NCBI GenBank assembly: GCA_018365995.1
Contig: JAGZIY010000029.1
Location: 1 to 12,379 of the forward strand
Origin: Butyricicoccus pullicaecorum
GTDB taxonomy: Bacteria; Bacillota; Clostridia; Oscillospirales; Butyricicoccaceae
Length of the DNA: 12,379 bases
Reading direction: 5' to 3'
Part shown: positions 5,962 through 12,379 of the stretch, piece by piece
Layout of the letters: every line of letters starts with the position of its first letter
Position numbering within the stretch: position 1 is the first letter of the stretch
Made by a program: the position numbers and the translations under genes
The notes under the pieces: generated by a model
Told to the model about the DNA's origin: nothing
What the model saw: only the letters and a program-made list of their open reading frames with translations
Databases searched by the model: none

Positions 5962-6804
5962 TTACCCTTTGACGGCTCCCATTGTAATACCTTGGGTAAA
6001 GTATTTCTGAAAGCATAGGAATACGGTAACGATTGGAATGGCTGCAAGGGTTGCGCCTGCCATGATTAGACCAAAATCGCTGGATACCTCGCCTTGCAGA
6101 CGTGCAATGCCGAGGGGGAGAGTAAAGACTTCTCGTTTCTGCAGCATAATAAGTTGCAGGAAATAGTCATTCCATGTGTTGACAAAGGTGAAGATTGCAA
6201 GTGCACCGATGCCGGGTTTGATCATGGGGAATACAATGGTAGCAAAGGTACGGACTTCACCTGCACCGTCTACACGGGCAGCCTCCAAAATTTCGGTCGG
6301 AATGGTTTCGGAAAACTGCTTCATGAGGAATACGCCGAAAGGCCAGCCTACTGTGGGAAGAATGACTGCAAGCAGCGTATTATTGAGGTGCAGTGCACTC
6401 ATCTCCTGAAGCAGCGGGATAACAATAACTTGTTTTGGAAGTGCCATAGCACATACAAACAGAGTGAAAAGAATGGTTTGTCCGTAAAAACGCTTCTTGG
6501 CAAGTGCATAGCCTGCTAAGGACGCGGTAAAGCAGGTTAGAATCATAGCGCCCACAGAAATGATGACGGTATTCAGCAGCCATTGGAAGGCAGGCTGCTT
6601 AAAAAGGTTGATATAGTTTTGTGTGGTTGGCGTGAGTGGAAACCACTGCGGTTTTGGGAGGTTGATGGTCAAGGCATCCTTAAAGGAGCCTGTTATGATC
6701 CAATACAGTGGAAAGATGAAGAAAAACGCCAATAGAATGAGGGCGAGCATAGAAAGCAGCTTATAGCCTACGGACTGTTCGCCTTTTGTAAATGTATTCT
6801 TCAT
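5962..6804 (-). CDS. Carbohydrate ABC transporter permease, MalG type (CUT1)
   Basis: This 280-aa membrane protein has six predicted helices and is one of the two permease subunits of a CUT1 sugar importer. The EAA loop that docks the ATPase is at about 174-197 (EAARVDGAGEVRTF, then PMIKPG). The C-terminal YFTQGITMGAVKG is the usual ending of MalG/UgpE-type subunits. The ATG has GGAGG 6 nt upstream and starts 12 nt after the other permease gene, so the two are co-translated. No ATPase gene follows; the operon ends at the terminator at 5849-5876. Many Firmicute CUT1 systems share one MsmX/MsmK-type ATPase, and that is probably the case here. The substrate is not predictable from this subunit. 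Confidence 0.95.
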   Translation of the reverse strand: MKNTFTKGEQSVGYKLLSMLALILLAFFFIFPLYWIITGSFKDALTINLPKPQWFPLTPTTQNYINLFKQPAFQWLLNTVIISVGAMILTCFTASLAGYALAKKRFYGQTILFTLFVCAMALPKQVIVIPLLQEMSALHLNNTLLAVILPTVGWPFGVFLMKQFSETIPTEILEAARVDGAGEVRTFATIVFPMIKPGIGALAIFTFVNTWNDYFLQLIMLQKREVFTLPLGIARLQGEVSSDFGLIMAGATLAAIPIVTVFLCFQKYFTQGITMGAVKG

Positions 6805-6816
6805 AGAAATCCTCCA

Positions 6817-7749
6817 TTACTCGCCGGACTTTGTGACTTTGAACTGGATTGCAGAGAAAACCGCGATGATGATAGCGAGGATAACACCCATCGCGTTGGC
6901 ATATCCAAAGTCTTGGAAGTTGTAAGCCATGTCAAAGATATAGTACATGAGGGTGCTCGTGCTGCCTAGAGGACCACCGCGGGTCAGCAGCTGAATGAGC
7001 GCAAAGCATTGGAAGGAGTTGATGGTTGTAATGACCAGTACATATAAGGTGGTAGGCATGATTTCGGGCCATTTGATTTTCCAAAAGACCTGAAGATTGG
7101 TTGCACCGTCAACCTGCGCTGCTTCGATGAGAGATTTGTCTACATTACCCAGTGCGGCAACATAAAGCACGATTGGCTGACCGATGGAGGTTGTGAACAG
7201 AATAAGAATGATGCACCAAATCGCGGTTTTTTCATTGCCTAGCCAGTCAAAACCAATGTTATTTGTGATTTGATTGATGAGACCATTATAAGGATTGAAC
7301 ATCCATTTCCATACCACAGTAACGGCAACGGTGCCTGTTACGACCGGAAGATAGAATACACAGCGGTAGAAGGAACGCCATGCCGCGTGCATGGGATAGA
7401 TGGCAGAGCCGACCCAGAGTGAAAAGGCGGTTACAGCGGGCACGGATACTAGAACGATAACAATGGTATTCCATAAGGATTGCAGGAAGGTCTTATCCTG
7501 AAACATACGAACGTAGTTTTCAAACCCTGAAAAGCCCTGAACCCCTGCCAGATTGTAATCAAGAAAGCTGTATACAAGGCAGATACCCATAGGAACGAGA
7601 ACAAAACCTACAAAGAAAATCAGGCTGGGCAATAGAAATAGATAAGCGGAGATTGTCTCTCGGCGCATGAGTGCTCGGCTTTTTCTTGAAAAATCGGAAT
7701 GCTTTTGAGGTTGTGCAGCTTTGACTGCGGAGGCAGGTTGTTGTGTCAC
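6817..7749 (-). CDS. Carbohydrate ABC transporter permease, MalF type (CUT1), GTG start
   Basis: This 310-aa membrane protein is the second permease subunit of the importer. After about 30 cytosolic residues come six helices. The EAA loop lies at about 209-232 (EAAQVDGATNLQVF, then WPEIMPT), and LTRGGPLGSTSTLMYYIF is typical of MalF/UgpA-type subunits. The frame is open to an ATG at 7800, but the GTG at 7749 is chosen because AGGAGG lies 8 nt before it, while the upstream ATG has no ribosome binding site and lies in the U-run of a terminator. It follows the binding-protein gene across a 143-nt gap that contains that terminator, so expression probably depends on read-through. Confidence 0.93.
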   Translation of the reverse strand: MTQQPASAVKAAQPQKHSDFSRKSRALMRRETISAYLFLLPSLIFFVGFVLVPMGICLVYSFLDYNLAGVQGFSGFENYVRMFQDKTFLQSLWNTIVIVLVSVPAVTAFSLWVGSAIYPMHAAWRSFYRCVFYLPVVTGTVAVTVVWKWMFNPYNGLINQITNNIGFDWLGNEKTAIWCIILILFTTSIGQPIVLYVAALGNVDKSLIEAAQVDGATNLQVFWKIKWPEIMPTTLYVLVITTINSFQCFALIQLLTRGGPLGSTSTLMYYIFDMAYNFQDFGYANAMGVILAIIIAVFSAIQFKVTKSGE

Positions 7750-7798
7750 GTGAATTCCCTCCTCTTTTTTTGTGTATGTCGGTGTTTTATTGAAAATC

Positions 7799-7840
7799 AA
7801 AAAAAATGGGCTCGCTCATCTGATACCAAAGAGCGAGCCC
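7799..7840 (-). terminator. Intra-operon terminator between the binding-protein and permease genes
   Basis: GGGCTCGCTC (7808-7817) pairs perfectly with GAGCGAGCCC (7831-7840) around a 13-nt loop. On the minus strand the hairpin is followed by A and eight T (7806-7799). It should end most transcripts after the binding-protein gene, giving more binding protein than permease, and could also protect the upstream mRNA 3' end. Confidence 0.88.
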
Positions 7841-7892
7841 GCCGTAATGATTGTGCTGCTATGGAACTAGACAAGTATAATCACACGCTGTG

Positions 7893-9203
7893 TCAGGGAT
7901 TGCTTGCAGATACAAAGTTATCGGCAGCTGTTTGAGCGGGAGTTCCCTTGACCATAACTTCCTGGAGCATATTAAACCAGTTGTTACGCTGCTCTGTCCA
8001 GTTCGGAGTAACATTATAGTAGTCACCGAGATAAGGCATCAGTTCGGTATAATTTGCCATACGCTCTGCGTCTTCAGTGCCCTCATAAACATCACCTTGA
8101 GAAGCACGCACGGGGAAGAAGCCAGTTAAACGAACGCTTTCAACACCCTGCTCCGCATCATCACAAACGAACTTAATGAAGGTTTTTGCTGCATCAATGC
8201 GAGCTTGATCGCCATTATCGAATACACCAAATCCCCAAATACCGCCGCAAAGTTCAGGCTTGCCATCATCGGAAGGGAATGCCATTGCGTAGGGGGTAAA
8301 CTGAACTTGAGAAGCATACTGAGATTCATTCGATGCGTTCCAGCAGAAAGTAACAGCAGAAGTGCCGTTTGCGAACTGCTGCAACTCATCAGATGCCACG
8401 AAACCAGCATTTGCATTTAGAGCCTTGCTGTCCACCATGGACTTGAGAAGTTCAAGACCCTTCACATTTTCCGGAGAGTTTACAGTATATGCTGTGTGAT
8501 CTGCATTGGTGTACTGACCAGAATACAGGTTATTGACCAGTGCACGGGTGCCCTGATCGCCGCCAGTGCCGCCACAGTAAATGATGCCCGGAACAGGGGC
8601 AAGTCCAGAATCACGAACAGCTTCCATGGCCTTAACAAAGTTATCGGTTGTCCATGTGCGAGTTTCCTCATCAATGTACTGCAAAGCATTTGCCTTCTCG
8701 AACAGTTCATAGTTGATTGCCATGCAGTGTGTGGTCATACAGAGAGGATATTCGTAAAATTTGCCGTCCAGCTGGCACGCGTTTACAACGGATTCGCTGA
8801 CTGCGGAAATATCGTCCTTGGTATCTGCCCATAGGTCAGACAAATCAACCATCTTTCCGGCAGCGCCCCAGTTGGAAACGAGACGTTCCGGTCCCTCCAT
8901 GATGATATCAGGAGTGTTGTTTGAGGTGATTGCGGAGGTCACCTGATTGTCACCATTTTGGTAATCCAATGTTTCATATTTTACAGTGATTTCTGGATGT
9001 ACCTTGTTAAAGTTTGCAATGATGTCATCTAGCTTGGAATCTGTGCCGCCCCAAGAACCGATTGGATAAGTCCATAACGTGATGGTGGTGTTTTCACCAG
9101 TGGATGCCGTGTCATTGTTTGCGGCTTGGTCGGGATTGCCGCCGCAGCCTGCCAGAGCAAGTGTCATGCTGATAGAGAGCGCCAGAGCAAGAAATCTTTT
9201 CAT
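7893..9203 (-). CDS. Extracellular solute-binding lipoprotein of a CUT1 sugar ABC transporter
   Basis: This 436-aa protein is a family 1 solute-binding protein anchored on the outer face of the membrane. A lipoprotein signal peptide ends in LALAGC with the lipidated Cys at position 20, followed by a short acidic/Asn-Thr-rich linker. The mature part opens with ITLWTYPIGSWGG and continues with the typical NFNKVHPEITVKYE and NTPDIIMEGPE segments. Length is normal for the family. GGAGG lies 10 nt before the ATG. It captures a sugar or oligosaccharide and delivers it to the two permeases encoded downstream. The substrate is not identifiable from sequence reading; a YesL gene upstream hints at plant-polysaccharide breakdown products, as in the Bacillus yes cluster, but this is weak. 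No glycosidase or regulator gene is in the window. Confidence 0.94.
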   Translation of the reverse strand: MKRFLALALSISMTLALAGCGGNPDQAANNDTASTGENTTITLWTYPIGSWGGTDSKLDDIIANFNKVHPEITVKYETLDYQNGDNQVTSAITSNNTPDIIMEGPERLVSNWGAAGKMVDLSDLWADTKDDISAVSESVVNACQLDGKFYEYPLCMTTHCMAINYELFEKANALQYIDEETRTWTTDNFVKAMEAVRDSGLAPVPGIIYCGGTGGDQGTRALVNNLYSGQYTNADHTAYTVNSPENVKGLELLKSMVDSKALNANAGFVASDELQQFANGTSAVTFCWNASNESQYASQVQFTPYAMAFPSDDGKPELCGGIWGFGVFDNGDQARIDAAKTFIKFVCDDAEQGVESVRLTGFFPVRASQGDVYEGTEDAERMANYTELMPYLGDYYNVTPNWTEQRNNWFNMLQEVMVKGTPAQTAADNFVSASNP

Positions 9204-9229
9204 TTGAGTTTAACCTCCTCATTCCTCCA

Positions 9230-9295
9230 TGAAAACCAGCTTTCACGTAACCAAATAGAAACGGATTGCTTGGGAAAGCCCTGCATGGGACAGGG
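9230..9295 (-). promoter_or_regulatory. Inverted repeats in the binding-protein gene leader
   Basis: Between the putative promoter and the start codon lie two inverted repeats: TGAAA-N6-TTTCA (9230-9245), which could be an operator, and CCCTG-N7-CAGGG (9279-9295), which could fold in the mRNA. The first resembles a LacI/CcpA-type palindrome in shape but lacks the central CG of a catabolite site. Function is uncertain. Confidence 0.3.
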
Positions 9296-9320
9296 TGAGA
9301 TTCTTTCCTTTACTGGGTAA

Positions 9321-9349
9321 ATCGTACAATTATATCCCAAAAAAGTCAA
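9321..9349 (-). promoter_or_regulatory. Probable promoter of the solute-binding protein gene
   Basis: On the minus strand TTGACT (9344-9349) and TACGAT (9321-9326) are 17 bp apart, in a very AT-rich stretch. A perfect TATAAT (9329-9334) lies between them but is only 9 bp from TTGACT and has no -35 at proper distance. Either hexamer implies a leader of more than 100 nt. Confidence 0.5.
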
Positions 9350-9479
9350 TAATTTTTTGTAAAAATAGTTAAATTTCGTGAAAATGGAGAAAAGCAATTT
9401 GATAATTTGAATATTTTGCCAATAGAAATTAGGGTATTTTTGTAACTAATGAAAGGAATGAAAATAAAGTTTGTACGAG

Positions 9480-10133
9480 TCAGGAGTCAGAGGTGTCGCT
9501 CTGATTGCGTTCTTTCTCTGGTGCATATCGTAAGAAGATGCGCTCCAAGAGAAATGAGAGGAGGAGTGATGTCAAGGCGGGCAGGAATAAAACAGGATAC
9601 CAGAAGTTCCAGCACAATGCGATAGCGAGATATGTAATGGCACCACATAGCAGTATACTTGGCAGATGACGAATCATAAGCTGCAGCGACGTCAGTAAAA
9701 GTCCTTTGAGAGAGAACACGAAACGACCCAACAGAGCAAATAAGAGACAGGCGTAGGATAATAAGATAAAACCTATAAATTGCCATGTGTAGAAAAATAT
9801 GGCAGACAGCACATCGCCGTTACTGCCCAAGAATGCTAGCCTAGGCAGACCATACCATAGCAAGAGTGTAAGAGGGGCACAGAGCACAGTGAGAATGCTT
9901 CCAATTTTTGCATTGCCTACAAAGCCCCGAAAAAAATGAAGATAGGCAGAGAAATCCTGCTCTTGACGGATGCAGCGCAAGACTGTGGAGTAGAGAGCAG
10001 CGGTGGCAGATCCGATGGTAATGAGTGGAATACAGCAGAAGAACCATAGCAGGCTGAGTCCAACGATATCAACCATGTGGCTCAAGGTGCGGAAAAAGTC
10101 GTTTTCTGGGTCAAAAATAGTTTTCCAGTTCAT
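9480..10133 (-). CDS. YesL-family (DUF624) membrane protein
   Basis: This 217-aa protein has about five hydrophobic segments. The N-terminal part (DPENDFFRTLSHMVDIVGLS, then LLWFFCCIPLITIGSATAALY) is the diagnostic DUF624/YesL region, and the length fits the family. YesL proteins are commonly encoded with CUT1 sugar importers (in Bacillus subtilis, yesL lies near the yesOPQ importer genes), but their biochemical role is not established. The start at 10133 is chosen over an upstream in-frame ATG at 10154 because GAGG lies 7 nt before it and MNWKTIFDPEND is the usual opening. It precedes the binding-protein gene by 276 nt with no terminator in between, so partial read-through into that gene is plausible. 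Confidence 0.87.
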   Translation of the reverse strand: MNWKTIFDPENDFFRTLSHMVDIVGLSLLWFFCCIPLITIGSATAALYSTVLRCIRQEQDFSAYLHFFRGFVGNAKIGSILTVLCAPLTLLLWYGLPRLAFLGSNGDVLSAIFFYTWQFIGFILLSYACLLFALLGRFVFSLKGLLLTSLQLMIRHLPSILLCGAITYLAIALCWNFWYPVLFLPALTSLLLSFLLERIFLRYAPEKERNQSDTSDS

Positions 10134-10172
10134 AGAAATGCCTCGTTTTTGCAAATACTTGTTGATATTTAT

Positions 10173-10201
10173 ATTTTACCAGATACAAAAGAAAATGTAT
10201 A
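10173..10201 (-). promoter_or_regulatory. Promoter of the YesL-family gene
   Basis: On the minus strand TATACA (10196-10201) and TAAAAT (10173-10178) are 17 bp apart, and TGG directly before the -10 makes it an extended -10. The implied leader is about 35 nt. Confidence 0.55.
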
Positions 10202-10317
10202 GAATACCCTCGCCATTTGATGGGATGCTGTGAAACACCGTCTTGCGCCTTTTGTAGCGCATGAAAAGTGTGAGAAGGTATTTTTATTCAAGAAGTGAAG
10301 CTGGAGATATACAAAAA

Positions 10318-10357
10318 CCCGAGGGTCAAGGCATATCATAGTACCTTGACCCTCGGG
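10318..10357. terminator. Terminator downstream of ssrA, strong in both directions
   Basis: A 14-bp perfect stem, CCCGAGGGTCAAGG (10318-10331) with its complement (10344-10357), encloses a 12-nt loop. On the minus strand it is followed by TTTTTGTAT, ending the smpB-ssrA transcript about 80 nt beyond the tmRNA 3' end. On the plus strand CTTTTATTTTG follows. The stretch 10202-10317 between this and the YesL promoter holds nothing I can assign. Confidence 0.9.
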
Positions 10358-10434
10358 CTTTTATTTTGACATTACAGCCACACCAATACGGAAAAGCCGA
10401 CTTTGAAAAAGTAGGTGTTCGTGCAATGTCCATC

Positions 10435-10791
10435 TGGTGGAGACGAGGGGAATTGAACCCCTGTCCGAAAGCACATCCACAAGGATTTCTCCGGGCGCAG
10501 TTTATCTATTGACATTCCTGCCACAGTACGCCGACAAACAGGCTTACTGCTTTCGTAGAGTCATTTTACATGACGAGCGCAACTCTTAACCCGTACACGT
10601 TCACCGCTAATCGACGCCATACATCCGAGCCGCGGTACTCTCGAAGATGACGGGCCAGCCGTAATTAGGCAGCCAAAAGAGTAGTATTGTTGTTGTTTAA
10701 TTTATAAACAAAGTTGAGGCTTTTAAGGCAGCGTCCTCACTGCCGCCCGCTATCCCAGCTTCAGCACCCCCGTCGAAGCCTTTACGTCCCC
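10435..10791 (-). ncRNA. ssrA: tmRNA (transfer-messenger RNA, one-piece)
   Basis: This 357-nt RNA rescues stalled ribosomes together with SmpB and tags the unfinished protein for proteolysis. The 5' end GGGGACG (10791-10785) pairs with CGTCTCC before the ACCA end at 10435, and the T-arm GGGGTTCAATTCCCC is present near the 3' end. The 5' segment GACGTAAAGGCTTCGACGG is typical of tmRNA. The tag frame ends AAC AAC AAC AAT ACT ACT CTT TTG GCT GCC TAA (10697-10665), that is NNNNTTLLAA. The exact resume codon is uncertain; the frame is open upstream through at least AAA TTA (10703). It lies 22 nt after the smpB stop with no clear promoter in the gap, so it is probably cut from a joint transcript or started within smpB. 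Confidence 0.96.
10665..10703 (-). other. tmRNA tag-peptide reading frame
   Basis: The in-frame codons before TAA give K-L-N-N-N-N-T-T-L-L-A-A, of which the first one or two residues may lie before the resume codon. The terminal L-A-A matches the protease-recognition end of bacterial tags (E. coli ANDENYALAA). The tag has no acidic residue and no obvious Ala or Gly start codon. Confidence 0.75.
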
Positions 10792-10813
10792 GTAATGGCA
10801 GACAGAACGACCT

Positions 10814-11281
10814 TTACCGGTTCCTGCTTTTCATCACACGGTCGATTTCACGGTTTGCATCGCGCTTTGCAATGCTGTCACGTTTGTCGTGGAGTTTTTT
10901 ACCACGACACAGACCGATTTCGATTTTGACATGGGAATTTCGGAAATATACACTCAACGGAATGAGTGTATAACCGTCCTGCTTGGTTTTGCCAAACAGG
11001 GAAAGGATCTCTTTTTTGTGCATTAAAAGCCGTCGGCGGCGCATGGGATCTTTATTAAAGATATTGCCCTTTTCATAGGGGCTGATATGCATGCCAACAA
11101 CAAAAAGCTCTCCGTCCTTGAAAGAACAGTATGCATCTTTGAGATTCACCTGACCGAGTCGAATCGACTTGACTTCGGTTCCGACCAGCTCGATGCCAGC
11201 CTCAAACTTCTCGTCAATAAAGTAGTCATGCCACGCTTTCTTGTTTGAGGTGACTTGTTTAACGCCTTTTTGAATTGCCAT
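10814..11281 (-). CDS. smpB: SsrA-binding protein SmpB
   Basis: This 155-aa cytosolic protein binds the tRNA-like domain of tmRNA and brings it to stalled ribosomes. The OB-fold core shows GIELVGTEVKSIR (29-41), the HISPYEKGN segment (65-73) and IEIGLCRGKKLHDKRD, all conserved in SmpB. The basic C-terminal tail (AKRDANREIDRVMKSRNR) is the part that probes the mRNA channel. Length is normal. AAAGGAG lies 7 nt before the ATG. ssrA follows 22 nt downstream on the same strand, a common Firmicute arrangement. Confidence 0.97.
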   Translation of the reverse strand: MAIQKGVKQVTSNKKAWHDYFIDEKFEAGIELVGTEVKSIRLGQVNLKDAYCSFKDGELFVVGMHISPYEKGNIFNKDPMRRRRLLMHKKEILSLFGKTKQDGYTLIPLSVYFRNSHVKIEIGLCRGKKLHDKRDSIAKRDANREIDRVMKSRNR

Positions 11282-11311
11282 GACAAGACTCCTTTCGTGT
11301 GGTGTGTTATT

Positions 11312-11340
11312 ATGGTATCATAAGTGTCATAAGATGTAAA
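11312..11340 (-). promoter_or_regulatory. Possible smpB promoter
   Basis: On the minus strand TTTACA (11335-11340) and TACCAT (11312-11317) are 17 bp apart, and the spacer holds a direct TCATAAG repeat (plus strand 11318-11324 and 11327-11333). The -10 is poor. Read-through from the upstream gene is also possible, since no strong terminator separates them. Confidence 0.35.
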
Positions 11341-11421
11341 GAGTCATTTGTGTTACATATTTTGCGCAGATAGAACACAGACTGCGAGAAATTTATATTT
11401 TTCTCGATATCTGATTTGCTT

Positions 11422-12183
11422 TTACTTGGGGAAAAAGGGAAGCATACACAAGTATAAAATGGGCTGATGCAGGAGGTAGATAATCAAGCTGTGCTGACCC
11501 AGCCAAGAGAGTGGACGGCAATTTGTCTTTTGCATCCAGACGGGCAGTGGAAAGTGTCCAAGAAAATATCCAGCAAGAAATAAAAATAAATTTGGGAAAA
11601 TGGGAAAGTAATCTGATGAGTAAAAGTCTGGAGAGAGCAGACCAATCAGAGAAAGCCAATAGGAGGCATACCATTCATTAGGCAAGAAGATCTTCAGAGT
11701 GCCAAATCTAAGATAGTGTTCAGGAATTGTGTAGGTAAAGTAAAACAAAAATAGGCATAGCAATAGACCAAACAAAGGTGGTATGTGAAACAGGATTGGA
11801 CGCAAAATAAGATAGCACACAAAGCACAGCGTCATACAATGTAAAATTCCAAATACAACAAGAGTATGTGCACCAGTGAACCATGTGGCGATTGTGACAA
11901 GAAGGGCGCTGCCTGCTAATATAAGAGTGTGTCGGAGCAAATGCCGTGAGAAATGGATACAAAGACCGGATAGAAGTAAGAATACTGCACAAATAGAAAA
12001 TTGCCAAATCTGAGCACCTGTTGTATGGTACCAAGCAAGTTCGATATGCAGCAGATTATCAATATTCCAGCAAAGATGAAACAGGATCATACTAATTAAA
12101 GAGAATCCTCGCAGTTCATCTAGGAAGATATAGCGCTTTGGAGTTTGAAATTGCAAATAGGACTCTTGTTTGAATTGGGACAA
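11422..12183 (-). CDS. DUF1624 / HGSNAT-type polytopic membrane protein
   Basis: This 253-aa protein has about seven or eight hydrophobic segments. The N-terminal block FLDELRGFSLISMILFHLCW is the typical opening of the DUF1624 (heparan-alpha-glucosaminide acetyltransferase-like catalytic) family, with the conserved D-x-x-R-G and a histidine in the first helix. Family members are thought to transfer acetyl groups across the membrane; the bacterial substrate is unknown. The start is a choice: the frame is open to a GTG at 12192, but the TTG at 12183 has GAGGTG 6 nt upstream, whereas the GTG lies inside that site. A good promoter sits directly upstream, so it is transcribed alone or with smpB-ssrA. 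A weak stem (11385-11391/11400-11406) follows the gene without a U-run. Confidence 0.8.
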   Translation of the reverse strand: MSQFKQESYLQFQTPKRYIFLDELRGFSLISMILFHLCWNIDNLLHIELAWYHTTGAQIWQFSICAVFLLLSGLCIHFSRHLLRHTLILAGSALLVTIATWFTGAHTLVVFGILHCMTLCFVCYLILRPILFHIPPLFGLLLCLFLFYFTYTIPEHYLRFGTLKIFLPNEWYASYWLSLIGLLSPDFYSSDYFPIFPNLFLFLAGYFLGHFPLPVWMQKTNCRPLSWLGQHSLIIYLLHQPILYLCMLPFFPK

Positions 12184-12192
12184 AGCTATCAC

Positions 12193-12233
12193 CTCACTAT
12201 CGTGAGTATACTATAAAATGAAAGGTGTGTTAA
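12193..12233 (-). promoter_or_regulatory. Promoter of the DUF1624 gene with inverted repeat at the start point
   Basis: On the minus strand TTAACA (12228-12233) and TATACT (12205-12210) are exactly 17 bp apart. CTCAC-TATC-GTGAG (12193-12206) overlaps the -10 end and the expected start point, so it could be an operator or a short hairpin at the mRNA 5' end. It leaves only about 15 nt of leader before the TTG start. Confidence 0.6.
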
Positions 12234-12261
12234 GTGAAAATAAATTTAGGAAGATAGAACT

Positions 12262-12344
12262 AAAAAAGATTGCAAAAAATTAAAAAACAGGTTGACACAG
12301 GGAGTGTGTTGTGATATTATAGTTAAGCTGACCAGTTGGACAGC
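12262..12344 (+). promoter_or_regulatory. Strong rightward promoter with A-tracts and an operator-like inverted repeat
   Basis: TTGACA (12292-12297) and TATTAT (12315-12320) are 17 bp apart, with TGA before the -10 giving an extended -10. Three A-tracts (12262-12267, 12274-12279, 12282-12287) resemble an UP element. GCTGACCAG / TTGGACAGC (12327-12344, 7 of 9 positions complementary) covers the expected start point, a classic place for a repressor such as a TetR-family protein. No start codon with a good ribosome binding site is seen before the window ends, so the gene lies outside. Confidence 0.7.
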
Positions 12345-12379
12345 AAAACCAAGTGAAAAGTTTCGAGAGAAATGATTTT

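Noticed and set aside
9329..9334. Perfect TATAAT as the sole -10 of the binding-protein gene
   Set aside because: The only good -35 (TTGACT) is 9 bp away, too close; TACGAT at 17 bp fits better, though mapping could favour either.
11422..12183. Classification of the membrane protein as an acyltransferase family 3 (OafA-like) enzyme
   Set aside because: The opening LDELRGF and the roughly 250-aa length fit DUF1624/HGSNAT; OafA-type proteins are usually longer and begin with a different helix pattern.
12372..12379. ATG near the right edge as the start of the rightward gene
   Set aside because: The purine stretch before it is too close and weak, and only two codons are visible.

Overview
This 12.4 kb stretch looks like the chromosome of a low-to-medium GC Firmicute of the class Clostridia, probably a gut Oscillospiraceae/Ruminococcaceae-type anaerobe. 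The lineage is inferred from gene content and style: strong AGGAGG-type ribosome binding sites, GTG and TTG starts, intrinsic terminators with U-runs, a CUT1 sugar importer with no ATPase of its own, a YesL-family gene, adjacent smpB and ssrA, and a tRNA with encoded CCA. No marker gene fixes the genus. Apart from the tRNA-Leu at the left edge, every gene runs on the minus strand, so the operons are described from right to left.

Left part (1-5711), potassium homeostasis. A tRNA-Leu(CAG) and the trk operon converge on one bidirectional terminator. The trk operon (3105 to 126) encodes a small TPR protein, a 150-aa nucleotide-binding RCK protein, a 226-aa RCK protein with a C-terminal domain, and the TrkH channel subunit. 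Spacing is tight, with ATGA coupling, a 13-nt overlap and a 3-nt gap. Upstream lies a KdpD/KdpE-like two-component pair (5711 to 3524) whose kinase lacks the usual KdpD N-terminal domains. No kdpFABC pump is present. The promoters of both operons carry an 11-bp-period direct repeat, TGTGAG-N5-TGTGAG, next to an extended -10. This suggests the response regulator controls its own operon and trk. A 234-bp, hairpin-rich element with imperfect terminal inverted repeats separates the two operons.

Middle part (5849-10201), carbohydrate uptake. A YesL-family membrane protein gene is followed by a lipoprotein substrate-binding protein, an intergenic terminator, and two CUT1 permeases that end in a strong terminator. 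The substrate cannot be read from the sequence. The ATPase must be encoded elsewhere, presumably a shared MsmX/MsmK-type subunit.

Right part (10318-12379), housekeeping and an edge promoter. smpB is followed 22 nt later by ssrA (tmRNA, whose tag ends NNNNTTLLAA), with a terminator beyond. A DUF1624/HGSNAT-type membrane protein lies upstream of smpB. The last 190 bp hold two divergent promoters. The rightward one has a near-consensus TTGACA/extended TATTAT and an operator-like inverted repeat at the expected start point, so a regulated gene should begin just outside the window.
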